NCBI GenBank assembly: GCA_018389105.1
Contig: JACATO010002730.1
Span: 2,648,501-2,712,500, forward strand
Length of the DNA: 64,000 nucleotides
Source of the DNA: Nautilus pompilius
Taxonomy: Eukaryota > Mollusca > Cephalopoda > Nautilida > Nautilidae
Direction: 5' to 3'
Shown: in pieces, positions 23,302 to 36,618 of the stretch
Position numbering within the stretch: position 1 is the stretch's first letter
Layout of the letters: each line of letters opens with the position of its first letter
Translations under genes and position numbers: made by a program
The notes under the pieces: model-generated
The model's input: the letters and a program-made list of their open reading frames with translations, nothing else
Database searches by the model: none
What the model was told of the DNA's origin: nothing

Positions 23302-26188
23302 GCTCTTCGAGCTCAGTTAATATTAACTAAAGGCACTATATGTTATGCCTTTATAAGTGACTTTAAACATTTATTAATTTATATAATGATGTAAAACATT
23401 CACTGTGCTACTTTCATGATAAAACTGGTTTAAACACAAAGTGTATAAATAAACGTAATCGATAAATAACATTCGTTAGAATAAGCGCGAGGTTTAGCGA
23501 CTTTTGTAATACGAAAATCAAAATAATAATTAACAGTATTTAAATTGCAGAGATGTTTCAACATTCTGGAAAGTATTGAAAATCTATGAAATAGTAGCGC
23601 ATCCATAATTTTCCTGACATTAGAAATGATTATAATTTATTCTGTAAGTCTCAAAAGTTTAGGATACCCATTTAACTGCAATAATAAAAAAAATAAGTTA
23701 AAGAACGAATGTTTGTTTCATAAATAGTATAAAAAATAAATATTTATTATAGATTTTCCAATCTGTAGCGTAGAGAACCTTTAAGACCAAGTTGGAAAAC
23801 TGAAATTTCTACTAGATCTTAAAATTAAAAAAAAATTGTAAATACTATATATATCCGTGATAGGACGTTGATATTGCTTTTTAAAAATATACTATGCAAG
23901 TAGCTGCAACGTATCACATTTTAATGCCAACACTGAATTACATTGTATGTAAGTACAATTTAATTTTCATTATAACTTACTTTAAAAGGATGCTTTATTT
24001 GTGCATATTATTTTCTTTCTGATGAAGAAGATAATGAGTTTTTGATTCGCATTAACTTATTCCTTTTAGGTTTAGTTTATTGCTTCCGCAAAACTGTTTT
24101 AATAATTGTTACTACCGAATTAAGAGATATGTATACATTTTCTTTTTTTAAAAATTTTATTTCGTGCTATAATAATTCCAAAGATGGGCTTTACCTTAAA
24201 TTTGTTTGCTTAAATTCAGTTCAAACTTTGATCAATGTTACCCAAATGCGATTAAATACAATATTTTGGTTCTTTGACATCTGAAATAAAAAATTAAATG
24301 GCTGATTTCGTCTATTTTGTTGCGTACGGTTAAATGATGAAAGGCCAGATAAACTAGAATAGCGATGATGTATTGTAATGTTACTATGTATTGTAATAAA
24401 CAGTATTGGAAGTCAACAAGTAATCTAAACCGAAAACACGAAAAGTATTGCTTGACAGGTGGTTTCCTTAAAAGTGAACAACATAGAGAAACTTTCTTGT
24501 AGTAGCGTGATTAAAATAAATTTAAAGATGATGTACTAAATTTAAAATTGTATTAGATTCAGTGAGTTGGACATATAAAATCTACTTAGTTTATCATTTC
24601 AATGAAAATGTAATCGCCTGTTGGCAAAAATTACTGCTTTTAGTGCTGCTATTCAAATATTTTCTGAATAGCAGTTGACTTCAGTTTATTTTAGTAACGA
24701 CAGTTTGCTAAAAGAATTCAGGCAATAAATTTTAGTCGAGTGCATAAATACATATTTATCATAATGCGACCTGGTTCTATACACGTGTTCCCATTAGCCA
24801 CGATCAGACCGAAAACGTTTTCCCACTTGTTCATTCAAAATCTCTTCCAGACGTATACAAACAGTTTACCGTAACATCTCTTTACGCTATTAGATTGTTA
24901 TGCAGAAAACTCATGGATAGCTAATAACGTGCGGTAATTAAGTTTAAGTTAACCAACATTAATATACTGAAATTCCCTGCCATTGTTAGATTCAAAGTAC
25001 CATGATATTCAGCGAGTAGAACGGGTTTTTTATATAGTGGAAGATGTGATACAGCCTTGAACTCGTCTGCTCTACTTTTCTGTCAACGGATGTCAACAAG
25101 TAATGCAATACGTGTTTACTTTTGGATGCTTTAGCCCCTCCTAATTTAACAATTTGCCAATCTCGTCAATGTTCTATATCTGAGAAAAGCATTCTCAACA
25201 GAGGTTAAATTGCTATCAGAATGTTTCTCTAAACAATAATCAAATTATTTATAATCTAATCATTTATATTTTAAGAAAAATAAATGGAAAATAATTATTT
25301 TTTATGATATAAAATTTACCAGCTTTACCAAAGTTGCAAGTAACTTGCAAAGAAACATTTTACAGATAGGCAAATAGATATTTTCCAATCTGTTATTTAT
25401 TTATTGATAAACTATGCCAACTAAATGATCTCATGTAAATCATGTCTTGGTGAAATATAATATTTTCACATCTTTGATTGTTATGTCTCGCACTCCAGTC
25501 ATTGCATCACTCGTAACGCTACGTGATGTGTTCGATACTCGAGATGCCACATAAACGTTTTTTTTTTTATCTTTGTCGCTTCACTTTCAATTTCTCTTTT
25601 GCAGAGTAAGAGAAAAAATCATCAAGTAATATATTAGAAAACATCTAAGCTGTCGACAAGAAATTGTATCAAAATGATTGATTAAACGCCAAATAGTAGG
25701 CAGTTGAAAAATGTTACAATCAACTGTCTTCAATGGTAATACGAGACACCAATTTAAAGAGAGCGCATCAGCAAATATTTTCTTCACAGTTGGTGTAGAA
25801 AGACCCTTATTTGCCTTTCCTTGCAATGACATAACTAATGAAGAATGCGGTCATGCGGTCACGCAATAGTAATCTCTTTTCTAATAACACAGCATTGGTA
25901 GAGCGATAGTAAATGAAATAATCTAGCAATGTCTTTAATTCTCACAGTTACATAATAAAAATAAACAGGCGCTAAGCGACAATTTCAGATGCACAGAGTT
26001 CACTGCTATCAACGTTGAGCAAACTACAGTATATGGAAATCCATAAAATATCAGTTGTTTCAAAAATCATGTTTAACCACTAACATCTGATATTTATACT
26101 GCCTGTGTAATTTTAATTTATTAATGTTGAAAGCCGATAATTATTTTAAACAGGTTTTGTTATTTTTTTCTTTTCTAGTACCATTCTA

Positions 26189-27460
26189 TTAGGTTGTTAC
26201 AAAAGTGTTGTCGAATTTTTACTGCAAAAATGAGATTCCATATCTTTGCACGACTTACGTTAATAAACTAAAGTAAGTTCCATTACACTTCTACCAACGA
26301 GTTGCTAGCGCATTTATAACATGTTGAAAAAATCTGGATTTCTGGAGTCGATAACTGTTGGAAGGAAGTTTCAAATGCTGCTTGGTTGGTGAAGGATTTC
26401 ATACAGAGGAAGCAGTCGAGGTGTTTGAAATGGTGGTAGTCTGTAAGAGAAATATCTGGCGAATAGGCTGGGTGAGGGAGAACTTCGTACCCAAAAGTGT
26501 TCAGTTTCTGAAGAGTCACTTTTGCAACATGACGACGAGCATTGTTGTGGGGCAGGATTGGGCTCCTCCAATTCATCAGTGACGACTGTCCTTTGGAGAG
26601 TTCTAATGAATAATGTTTAATTCATGACAGTACCTTTCAGATGTAATGGCTTCGCCAGATTGCAAGACGTTATAGTGAATGACAACAGTTGAAGTCCACC
26701 AGACAGTGACCATGACCTTCTTTAGACGGAAGCTGGGTTTTGGAATTTGGTTAGGCGTCTTGTTTCTGTCGAGCCACTCTATTGATCTTTTCTATTGCAG
26801 TAAAGATTCCATTTTCATCACACGTAATGATTGTCAAAAAATAGATCGTTGTTTTTTTATGACAGGCGACGAGCAGATCTGCAATCGAGATTTTGTTGTT
26901 GTTCATTCCACTAGTGAGGCACCCACCTGTCAAGCTTTTTTACATTGCCCATTGATTCAAGATGCCAAAAAAACAGTTGCAGTGCATACGTCAAACACTC
27001 CAGCAATTTCTTGCACTGTTTTTCTTGTTTCTTGGATCGGCTTCTACTGAGACTTTCAGACGGTTGTCATCACAGCTGGAAGGATATCAGATAGTTCCTT
27101 ATCTTCGAGGCTCACATCTCCTGATCGAGACTCTGCAAACCATCATTGTACTATGCGCCCATTTGCTTTATCCTCGTCCCATGCTTGACAAATGTAGCGA
27201 GTTACCTCGCTCGCTTTGTAGCCTAGTTTTAACTCATGAAGCAAAATGGCACGAAAATTGTTTTTATCCATGCTTCACCTAGAACCTTGAAACAAATATC
27301 AATTTGATGATCTTTAGAAAGGTAGATTTTCCATAATGGTTGCCAAAGCACATGTTGCGAACCCATATATAACTTATCTACATACACCTTCACGTGTGTA
27401 AAAAATGAACCCCCAAATTAGCAAAATATAAAAACCGAGCAAACGTTTGTAACGACCTGA
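26189..27460 (-). mobile_element. Mariner transposon relic 1
   Basis: The left end TTAGGTTGTTACAAAAG and the right end (inverse of TCAGGTCGTTACAAACG) form about 30-bp inverted repeats typical of mariner. A TA precedes the left end (26,187-26,188). The right flank is TG, a decayed TA. The 1,272-bp length is the normal size for a full mariner. A broken transposase reads on the - strand. It lies in the presumed intron. Confidence 0.9.
26283..27271 (-). pseudogene. Mariner transposase pseudogene (relic 1)
   Basis: The ATG at 27,271 opens MDKNNFRAILLHEL, the usual mariner N-terminus, followed by ASEVTRYICQAW and WFAESRSGD of the helix-turn-helix region. TCDEN near 26,820 contains the first catalytic Asp. 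A one-base deletion right there shifts the frame. The second motif reads HNNARRH, with Asn in place of the catalytic Asp. The third reads AYSPDISLTDYHHF, with Asp kept. Stops and several frameshifts are present. The spacing from the second to the third motif suits the D,D34D signature of mariner. The motifs resemble the SETMAR/Hsmar1-type (cecropia) branch. It is non-functional. Confidence 0.88.
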
Positions 27461-30400
27461 TGTAATTCTATCAGTCTTAAGTTTTACTTGCTAAACTTGT
27501 AGGTGTTTATGGCTATAGGTATAGTGTACGTTCTAGACATGGTGATTGAAAGGCACTAACATATTTCAACTTTTTGCTGCGCACAGTTACTTTTCAGTCA
27601 GCAACGACAACCTTTTGGTTTATTTTACATTGTCTTTGAGCAGTCACTTGCAATATTAACTAACAAAAATTTGTAATCATTTTACCTTTAACAAAGTAGA
27701 TAATTTGTAGCACATAACTTCTAAATACTATAAAATTTAAACGTTTTAAATTTTAATGCTAAAATAATAAACTAATTAAAAGATATATCGCAGCAGAACA
27801 TTTACTTCACGAAATCTAAAGAAAACTGATTTGTTTAAATTATAAAAAATTATTACTAAATAATAAGGTTTCGAGGTTGCTTAAATTTCAAAAGAAGTAG
27901 CTTGAAGAAAAACTCTTTTATTCGGGTGTCTCTAAGTAATTTTATATTACTAAGAAAGATCTAACTATGTTGTGCAAATTAGAAAGCGGGTGTGTTGCAA
28001 ATAGATCGGTTCTGCGTTCGACCATCGAAATTGTTTGCAAGTGAGCGTTTTATGTAAATGAGGTATCTGGCTACCCAACTCTTTCTCTTTTAGGCAGGAG
28101 ACGTGCGATTTATCCAATTGCTGGCCTTTTTGTGTTTAAATGAGCTGGACGGAAAATATCTTCCAATTTATTGGAAGTTGGATATGCTAGCAATTCTCGT
28201 ACATTACCAGTGTTCCGTATCTTCTGTTCAGAGAAAACACGTCAGTGCCTACTTAGACTAAGCAAATCATTAGTTTGATTTAAAAAAAAAAACGTATAAG
28301 CCTGTGGATAGATGTACAGACTTAGTTTATTATGGAGTCAAAACAATTTTACATATTTTAAATAAACAAAAAACATTTTTAAACAATTGAATTTTAAACT
28401 GTAAATTCTAGTAACTTTATGTTATTATGAAACATTTTGCAGTTTTACTTATTAATTTGTTTTTAATTAAAATGTTCTATTAAGAATAAAGTAAAATAAT
28501 GAAAATTTTCAGAATACTGGAACCTTTCTTTCTTGAGGGTAAATATAATTATATTTATCTAAAGGTTGCCGACTATTTTATTGTAATTCCTTTTTAATTA
28601 TAATCATTGGCATTGTCATAAAGGCACTGATAATTGGCTTGTTTTGTCAAACCAGTTACCGGGGACAGGTAGTGTGACATTTCTGGTGACCATGTGCTAT
28701 TGTAGGAGTGGGAGGACTCAAATCGAAAATGCTTTCCAAAATCATTAATTCAAAGATACACTTTTCATGGTTGAATTTCTGTCTCTTGAGAACACCACGA
28801 ACGTAATACTCTGAAAGTACGGGGACCATTAGGCAAGCAAGTATTATATATATATATTTTTTTTAATCAACCTGCTTGAATTTATTGTATATAAATAGCA
28901 TGGGACAGTTAGAAAATTGTATAATTAGGTGTTTCCAGCATTTAAATCTTTATAGTTAAGTGAAATCGGAAATTTCTGTACCAAATTTCGCTGACTGCTG
29001 ATTATACTTTGAGGCAGGGTTTAGACATGTGCTGCTGTCTCAGCCGATAAGTGATTACGATTATTCATCTCACTACAAAGACTTAGTAAGATTATGTCAA
29101 ATAATCGTGTTACGGATGTGTGATCACACTGCAAATATAGCTGCGGAGCTGTATTATTAAAACAAGAAAGGGAACCGTTCGGGGCGTCAACTGTATTTGA
29201 GACGCGATGCCAAATTGCGATTGTTCTTGCTTCCAGGGTACAAAGAATTAATTAAACTCTTGACTTTTATGGTATTGTGCTTGCACACTAAATTTTTATA
29301 AAAAGGAAAAGAAAGTCAAATCACTAGACATTTTAACGCATATACATACCATAGAATTTCCTTGTTTGTACTCTATACGGTTTATAGTCTTGTATGGCTG
29401 ATTAATTTTGTCGACACTATTTTTGGTAGTTAAAATGCAGTTACTAAACATACGTACAGGGTGTAATGCATATTTCTTTGAACCACACATTTTGTAGCTA
29501 ACTGATTTCCATAGTTATTTAGCTGCTAAAGCCTATAAATAGCCACCTAAAAAAAAAAGCCTTCAGAAATTTGGGAGCATACGACCTCATGCTCTTTACA
29601 TGTTGCAGAGAGAGTGAATAATGCCATTCGATTGTCGATTCGGTTGGCAAAGAGACTCTCTTTGAAATGGTCGCTCCATCTGACCGGACAAAATCAGTGC
29701 GCGGGTTCTTTGCGCACTCGCACTAACGGAACTGCTTCGGCTGGATCTAAAATCTAGCAAGCAAACCGATTACTGCATATCATTAGATTGTAGAAATTCA
29801 GTATAGTTCCAATTGAGAGCAGCGCGCATTCGGAGCTACTAAATCGCTCTAACTTAGAAATGTCGCTGAAAGAAAACAAAATTTATATGGCAGAAATTGT
29901 TCTTACGTTACAAAAGCGGTCTGTGCTTTGTCAGCTACGCCCGCCATGTAAGAATTTCAGTTGGAAACAGTGAGAAAGAATAGTGGGGAAAAACATCTAG
30001 TACTTATCATTATAAAAGCATGGAAAAACTCATGCTTGCCAAAATTCGAATTAATACTTGACAGCTACCTTAATCTTTTCTATGGGATGAGCGACATTGA
30101 AGAGAGGACGACATTAAATAACAAATACCAAATTAAACAAATAACCAAATAAGCCTGTAAGTTTTTTAAAAGATGTTTTTCTTTTATATCATTTAAAGCA
30201 TGGGAGGTTTTGTAGTTAAAAATGTATACTAAAGTAGTAGAATTTGCTAGATTAGATTAAAAAATAGCCATTCCTGGCACTCCATCACCCTCAAAATTAA
30301 ATTTTATAAGGCAGTAACTACTTATATACTTACATTTATTTCAAAAGTTATCTATGTATTATAGCAAATTATAATACTACAGTAGCGAACCTGTATCCAG

Positions 30401-31710
30401 ACATCATTATATCCTGAAAATGTGAATAAATGGTTGAAATTATATCTATTACAGATACAGAGAAATTTTAGTAATATTGCAGCGTCTTGAAATAAAAGTT
30501 ATATTTTACTGTAGTGTCATAAAAATATAACTCTTTGCAATGCAAGCTTCACTGAAAGAAAATTTTGAACAGGATAACTTGTTAATAGCAGTTTTTGTAA
30601 AACTTATGTTGTTATTATTGTTGTTTTTTACATTAATGTCACTTTTCAGTACTTATAATGAGCTTTTATTTAGTTTTAGAGTTAAAGTAATCTGGTATTA
30701 ACTCTATTGTACATTTACGTGGCTTATTTGCCTTTTATAAAATTAGGCTAATCGGGCGAAAGTGAAAACTGTAAATAATTCATTGGAGGATTCCTTTAGC
30801 AGTTCTCTCTTCGTTAATTGCCTGCAAAAATGTTTACATTGCCAGGTGAAAGCTAATCATCGTTTCTAATAAGAAAACTTCCACAATCAGAATTTGTTTC
30901 CATGATGCTTCTCTTGATACTAGTTAAGCTGTTTTACTTGTTCTAATCTAAGAATTAGCAGCAAAATATTGTACTTCTAAACTATCATATAAAAATATTA
31001 TATTTTCAATTAAATGCAATGTGTGGTGTATGTGTGTGTGTTATCGGCCATAACCTTGGATTTAACAAAGGATCAACGCGATTTTTTCACAAAAAATATA
31101 ATTTTAAATGATTGTTACATTGTTTTATTGGTTGACATCTGTTAAAAATTTACTTTATCATATTCAAAGTTGGAATGGGCCGAGATGCACATATGACAGG
31201 AGGTAAAGCAGTCATCCGAAAAAGAAATTATCGAGGTCAGAAAACGCGTAAAGCAAAAGGCCTAGATTTATTGTTTGATACTAAGCGGGTAAAAAGTTTT
31301 TAGTTAATCTGTATACCACGCTTTTCTGCTGTCGACAGGAACTGAGAAGCCCTACAGTCAACTGTTAGACACTAAAGGTTTATTAATTAGTCCGTTGAAG
31401 CAATGCGAATATGCAAAACAACATTTCTCTAAACACCAAGCGCCAGGTTATGGTCTGGTGTTGTATTCTACCATCGAATGAATTTTACCATCCACAAAGG
31501 TGTTCACATTGACACAGGACAGTATTGTCATCAAGAGATTCGGGGAGCATGCGTATAAATAATGAAAATAAAAATTGTGCTGTTAAAATAATTTGTATAA
31601 AATTCATCATAAGAAATTTCATGCGTATAAAACCTAGAACTTCCCTGTTATCTCTGTATCTTTTGACTATCACGGAAAATATTTTTTAGCTGAAGATCAC
31701 GAAATGTATT

Positions 31711-31747
31711 ACACGCGCACGCGCGCGCACACATAAGCACACATACA
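31711..31747. repeat. CA/CG-rich simple repeat
   Basis: Alternating purine-pyrimidine tract ACACGCGCACGCGCGCGCAC continuing into CACATAAGCACACATA. It is a potential Z-DNA sequence. Confidence 0.85.
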
Positions 31748-32728
31748 GCGAGAGGTGAAAATATATAAACGTTATCGAATGTCAACAAGTCAATTCAGTC
31801 TAACTGTTTTATTTTATCCTCATTATAGTTTACAACAAAGCATTCACACTAAATATTTTTCTATTTGTGTGTATGGCTTCACTCTTCACAGGTTTTCTTA
31901 GCTTTATACATTTCGACAAATTTTTAAAAAACTTGTTTGTCATTCAATAATTTAATTGATTACCATTGCATACATATTAGAATCGGATTTATTTAAATGT
32001 TCGGCTGCCCTTTCATGCATTAGAACTATTTTTTATTTTTAAAACTTGATATTTTATTCTTTTCTTTAAGTAATCCTAAAGTCTACATCAGTTTTATTTA
32101 AATGAATTAAATAGTTTACCTTACTACTAAACTCTCAAATGATAATGTTTCCTTCAAAGATTTATTTCCAGTAATTACTACACCATTTAAAAAGGAGCAA
32201 CTGCACAACTAAATAGCACTGAAGCTAACGAGACTTGGAAAGTAACTACACACTTCATTTTTTTCTCACATTTTCTTTTACTTTTATAATGTCTGGATAA
32301 TGACCTTTTTTGCTCTAGAAAAGCAAGTCTGATTAGTACGGTTGTTTGAAACTTAATGATTTAAGTTGCCACTACCTATTCAGATACATTTTCGGTTGAG
32401 AATTATTTTTCCAGAATTCTATACTAAAGATAAGAGCGCTTACAGCACTGTGTCAAAGATAAGGTTACTAAGTTGGAGTTTGATTTCCAACAGCCATTAG
32501 CAAGACAAATACTCAAAATTGATGGTATACAAACAAATTTAAATCAAATCTCACGTCTTTTCACTTGTAACATTGCGTTTTTTTTTAAATCGAAGGTTAC
32601 GATTAAATATAGTTAATACTTTTATTTTTATTTTTTAGAAAGCAGTTTATATTTCTCTTGATTTATTTTCTGAATATGAAGGCTAAAATCTCAGATGTCT
32701 TAAACATCTGCCGCTATAAGTTTGGAGT

Positions 32729-32750
32729 CATATATATATATATATATATA
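32729..32750. repeat. (AT)11 microsatellite
   Basis: Uninterrupted alternating AT following GGAGTC and preceding AGTGATAAT. Confidence 0.92.
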
Positions 32751-35185
32751 AGTGATAATTATGAAGAAAATCTCATGACAAATTTTGAATAAATATTGTT
32801 GTATTGACAAAGATTTTCACAGTAAAAAATGCAAAGCAGAACTAAGGCATGAATTATCTATAGTCCTGATGATCCTCCTGTGCTTCCGCAATAGACATGC
32901 GCAACACGACTGGAGGGGTTAGAGGACGGGAAAGCCCAACTTTAGCTCTTCAGTTCTAGATCCCACACTGCCGGCTAATGAAAAAGAGCATGAAGAAACA
33001 ATGAATAGTTATGCCGAAGTAAGACGGTCACGACCGCGAAGTGAACTCGGTTCTCAATCTACACTGAATTACCGCACCGTTTATATATATATATCTAATG
33101 ATGTCTAATGTAATCGCTTAACAGCCGAATATTAAAAAAAAACACAAAACTGATTCTGTAAACAATCAACCCTTTACGTCAATACAATCATGTTGCTTAC
33201 ATGTGAATGTTTGAAGAAGCAAAAATACAGATTAAGTTATAAAATAGTTCTGACTACAATAAACAAATTTCAAAAAAAAATTACACGCAAACTAAATGAA
33301 AATAGAAACGAGGCATTTATATTGATAAATTGTCTGAAGTATAAATTGACAACTGAAAAAAGAAATCAAAGATAATTTTTTTATTGTGAATTGCAAAGAA
33401 GTAATTGAATAAAGTCTAATAGCATTGACATTTCCCAATGCTTATCGAAAGTATAATGCAGGTTTTCAAAAAAGGCAAATAAAATGCTACATAATGATAA
33501 AATTAGTAAACACACATAAGAAGGGAATAAGAAAAAGGTAGTACAATATTCAAGTATTCTTGTTGAATATTTATTCTGGAATGATAAAAGGAAAAATGAT
33601 AATCCACTTCTTGCACTAACCCTATTTAAATAAGAAAAAAATACTAAAACATTTGTGGCTAATAGCATGTATTATGATCCGTCATGAGGACAAATAAAAG
33701 GAACTGCCTACCAAATTAAAGCACAAATCTTTCATACAAAATATCTTTTTTTTCTTATAATAAACAGTTGTTGCCTTGTCAAGTCTTTCACTTTCAATGT
33801 TTTTGTTGCTTTTTTGGTAAATGGTTACATCTATCGCTCTTAAAGAATTGCATCATTTCGGTATCTATATTGTCATAGTTGTTTCGAGACATAAGTTTCA
33901 ATGGTTATTGCGAGTTAATAACTGATTACTTGCAACAAGGATTCTGTTAGATTTAGGTAGTGTTTGAGAGCAGAGGTTCATGGTATTGTGGTTTCATTTT
34001 TTAAAAATGTGTTGCTGTTTTCTTGGTTTTGCTAAAATATGTTCACTGACGCATCTTATATTATTCATTCTAATAGTGAATTTTATGAATATAGGATCTG
34101 CTTATATCCATAACTTGGATCTAGAAATATTTGTACATGCCATTTTATTTAAATTCTTAGAATTGTGAAATATTTTCCAAACTATGTAACAGAAACTAAA
34201 TCTATAACTTTATTCACTAAACCCATGGGGAATTAAACTGGAATAGTTTCTAATATACTTGAATTTATTCATTTCAATAGTATTCAGAACCAGATTTGGC
34301 CAAAGTCAAAAAAGAAAGAGTTTTAATAATATCGAAGTCTTTTAAAATGTACATCACCAATGGAACATCACTAAATGAACTTATTATAAATAATAAAACA
34401 TTTCTTTTCTTTTCTACACCATCATTAGAATTTTTGCATCTATTCTAAATCTCTGAATACTGCGTGACAAGATATGATTTGTTTGCCTTAAAGCACATCC
34501 ATGGCCAAATATGTTTGCATCATCTGTGAAGTTTAACAAAACCTATCTTCAAATCTATGCTCATATAACTTCACTTACGATCACTTCTAAATGACTGCTA
34601 TTTTTATAATACTTCAAACAGGAATCACACTTGACGTCATGATTATGTTTTTCTTCAGAAAACAACTATTTACATGTTATATTTCAGATTGTATTGATAC
34701 ATTCCATAGTTATGTTGATTTCACTATGATGTTTGTAGAAATAGTACAAATTGGCACACATTTAAATGTTAACAGACGTTATTATATAAATTCATCTGGT
34801 TTGACTTGATTTATGCAAATCTTTGGGCACAAGGCTGTACTTGTCTTTGTGTTTCATAGGGTCGATTCCAGGGTCATAAGTTGGATGCTGAAATTTAAAT
34901 GATGAAAACTGTCCACGTATATGGGATGTGACAAGCAGGGTATTTTTTGAGATCTTGCAATATTGTTTTTTTTAAAATATTTTTTTAAAATGTTTTTTGC
35001 CATTCTCTGGTTTAAATAGTTAAAATCATACTTTCAGAAGTAGTACTGGTTATATTTTCATTTACCAGATTTTTGGCATTTCTATCTCGAGATTAAATAT
35101 TTTGACAGCTTTTCTGTCTTCTGAATGGATACTTTTTCTGATGTTATTGTCGATGATAATGTTTTTTCTCTTCTCGCCTTGATTT

Positions 35186-35352
<167 letters not shown>

Positions 35353-35371
35353 TATATATTTAAGATGAATA

Positions 35372-36618
35372 TTAGTTTGTTTACAAAAGTTTTGTCAATT
35401 ATTTTAAAAAAAAATGAGACCATATCGTTGCGGACCGTACGTGAAGTCTATCAATCAAAGTAGGTTCTATTTCAATCAATACACTTCCTCCAACAAGTTG
35501 CAAGCGCATTTATACCATTTTGACAAAAATTATGGATTTCTGGAGTCAATAAACTGTTGGAAGGTAGCTTCAATTGCTGAATGGTTGGAAAAGTATTTCA
35601 TTAGGAGGAAGCAGTCGAGATTTTTGAAAAGATGATGGACCGTGGGAGAAAGTTCTGGTGAAAAGGCTGGGTGAGGGAGAACTTCGTACACCAATCTGTT
35701 CAGTTTCTGAAGAGTTACTTTTGCAACATGTGAACGAGCATTCTCATGGATCAGTATTGGGCCTCCTTTATGGGATAATTTCTGATTAACAACGTTTAAT
35801 TCATGACAGTAGCTTTCAGCTGTCAGGGTTTCGCCATGTTGCAAGACGTTAGAGTGGATGACATCAGTTTTTGTCCATCAGATTTACATGACCCTTTTTC
35901 GGTGGAGTCTGGGGTTTGGAATGTGCTTAGGCAGCTTGTCTCTGTCGAGCCAATGTGCTGATCGTTTGCGATTGCCGTGAAGGATCCATTTTCATCACAT
36001 GTAATTATTCGGTCAAGAAATGGATCGTTTTTGTTTCTTACGACAAGCGAAGAGCAGATATCCAATCGACAATTTTGTTGTTCATTTAACTCGTGAGGTA
36101 CTGACTTGTCAAGCCTTTTCACCTTGCCGATTGCGTCAAGATGCTGAGAAACAGTTCAGTGCTTACGCCAAGCTCTGCAGCAATTTCTAGCAGTGTTTTT
36201 CTTGGATAAGATTCAACTGAGGCTTTCAAACGATCGTCATCACAGCTGGAAGGACGTCAGCTACGTTCCTTATCTTCAAGGCTCACATCTGATCGAAACT
36301 TTGCAAAACATCGTTGTACTGTACGTTCATTTGCTGTGTCCTCGCCTCATGCTTGCTCGATGTTACCAGTTTCCTCGCTCGCTCTGTAGCCTTTTTTGAT
36401 CCAGTGAAGTAAAATGATACGAAAATCTTTTCTATCCATGCTTCACTCAGAACCCTGAAACAATTTTTTAAAAATAAAGTAGGTTTTGCATCATGTATGC
36501 CAAAGTACATGCTACAAAACGATATATTACTTCTCTACATACACCTTCAGCAGCATGCAAAAATGAACCCCGAATTTAATATAATATAAAAACCGACAAA
36601 ACCTTTTTAAAGTCCTAA
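35372..36618 (-). mobile_element. Mariner transposon relic 2
   Basis: The left end TTAGTTTGTTTACAAAAG and the right end (inverse of TTAGGACTTTAAAAAGG) are the inverted repeats. TA flanks both sides (35,370-35,371 and 36,619-36,620), a perfect mariner target duplication. The length is 1,247 bp. It is of the same family as relic 1, as shown by matching ends and transposase, and in the same orientation. Confidence 0.92.
35480..36439 (-). pseudogene. Mariner transposase pseudogene (relic 2)
   Basis: The ATG at 36,439 opens MDRKDFRIILLHWIKKGYRA. An in-frame stop falls after GNIEQA. KRLDKSVPHELNEQQ and then DPFLDRIITCDEN near 36,000 give the first catalytic Asp, followed by the same one-base frameshift seen in relic 1. 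The second motif reads HENARSHV (Glu for Asp). The third reads AFSPELSPTVHHLF (Glu for Asp, and the following Asp-Tyr lost). Two catalytic acids are therefore changed and the copy is dead. It is somewhat better preserved at the nucleotide level than relic 1. Confidence 0.88.

Larger units (their letters stand above)
22910..26188 (+). other. Presumed start of a very long first intron
   Basis: It begins GTAAGTTGG. The composition falls back to AT-rich within a few tens of bases. It holds two ATT-type microsatellites (23,115 and 23,255) and otherwise no exon I can support. I did not find a convincing phase-1 acceptor followed by a conserved domain anywhere downstream, so the intron probably continues past the window. 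Confidence 0.4.
27461..35185. other. AT-rich non-coding DNA, presumed intron
   Basis: No exon was recognised. Contents include a GC-richer stretch with a perfect 7-bp stem (29,699-29,721), CG/CA-rich repeat near 31,711, a TA repeat near 32,729, and a less AT-biased segment at 32,870-33,060. Open frames here are short and AT-driven. Confidence 0.5.

Noticed and set aside
25587..25832. Possible hAT-type transposase fragment on the - strand
   Set aside because: The start MSLQGKANKGLSTP and a vague resemblance to hAT spacing were considered, but no diagnostic motif or terminal repeat was found.
28000..28030. tRNA-like B-box (GCGTTCGACCATCG)
   Set aside because: There is no A-box at the right spacing and no cloverleaf could be drawn.
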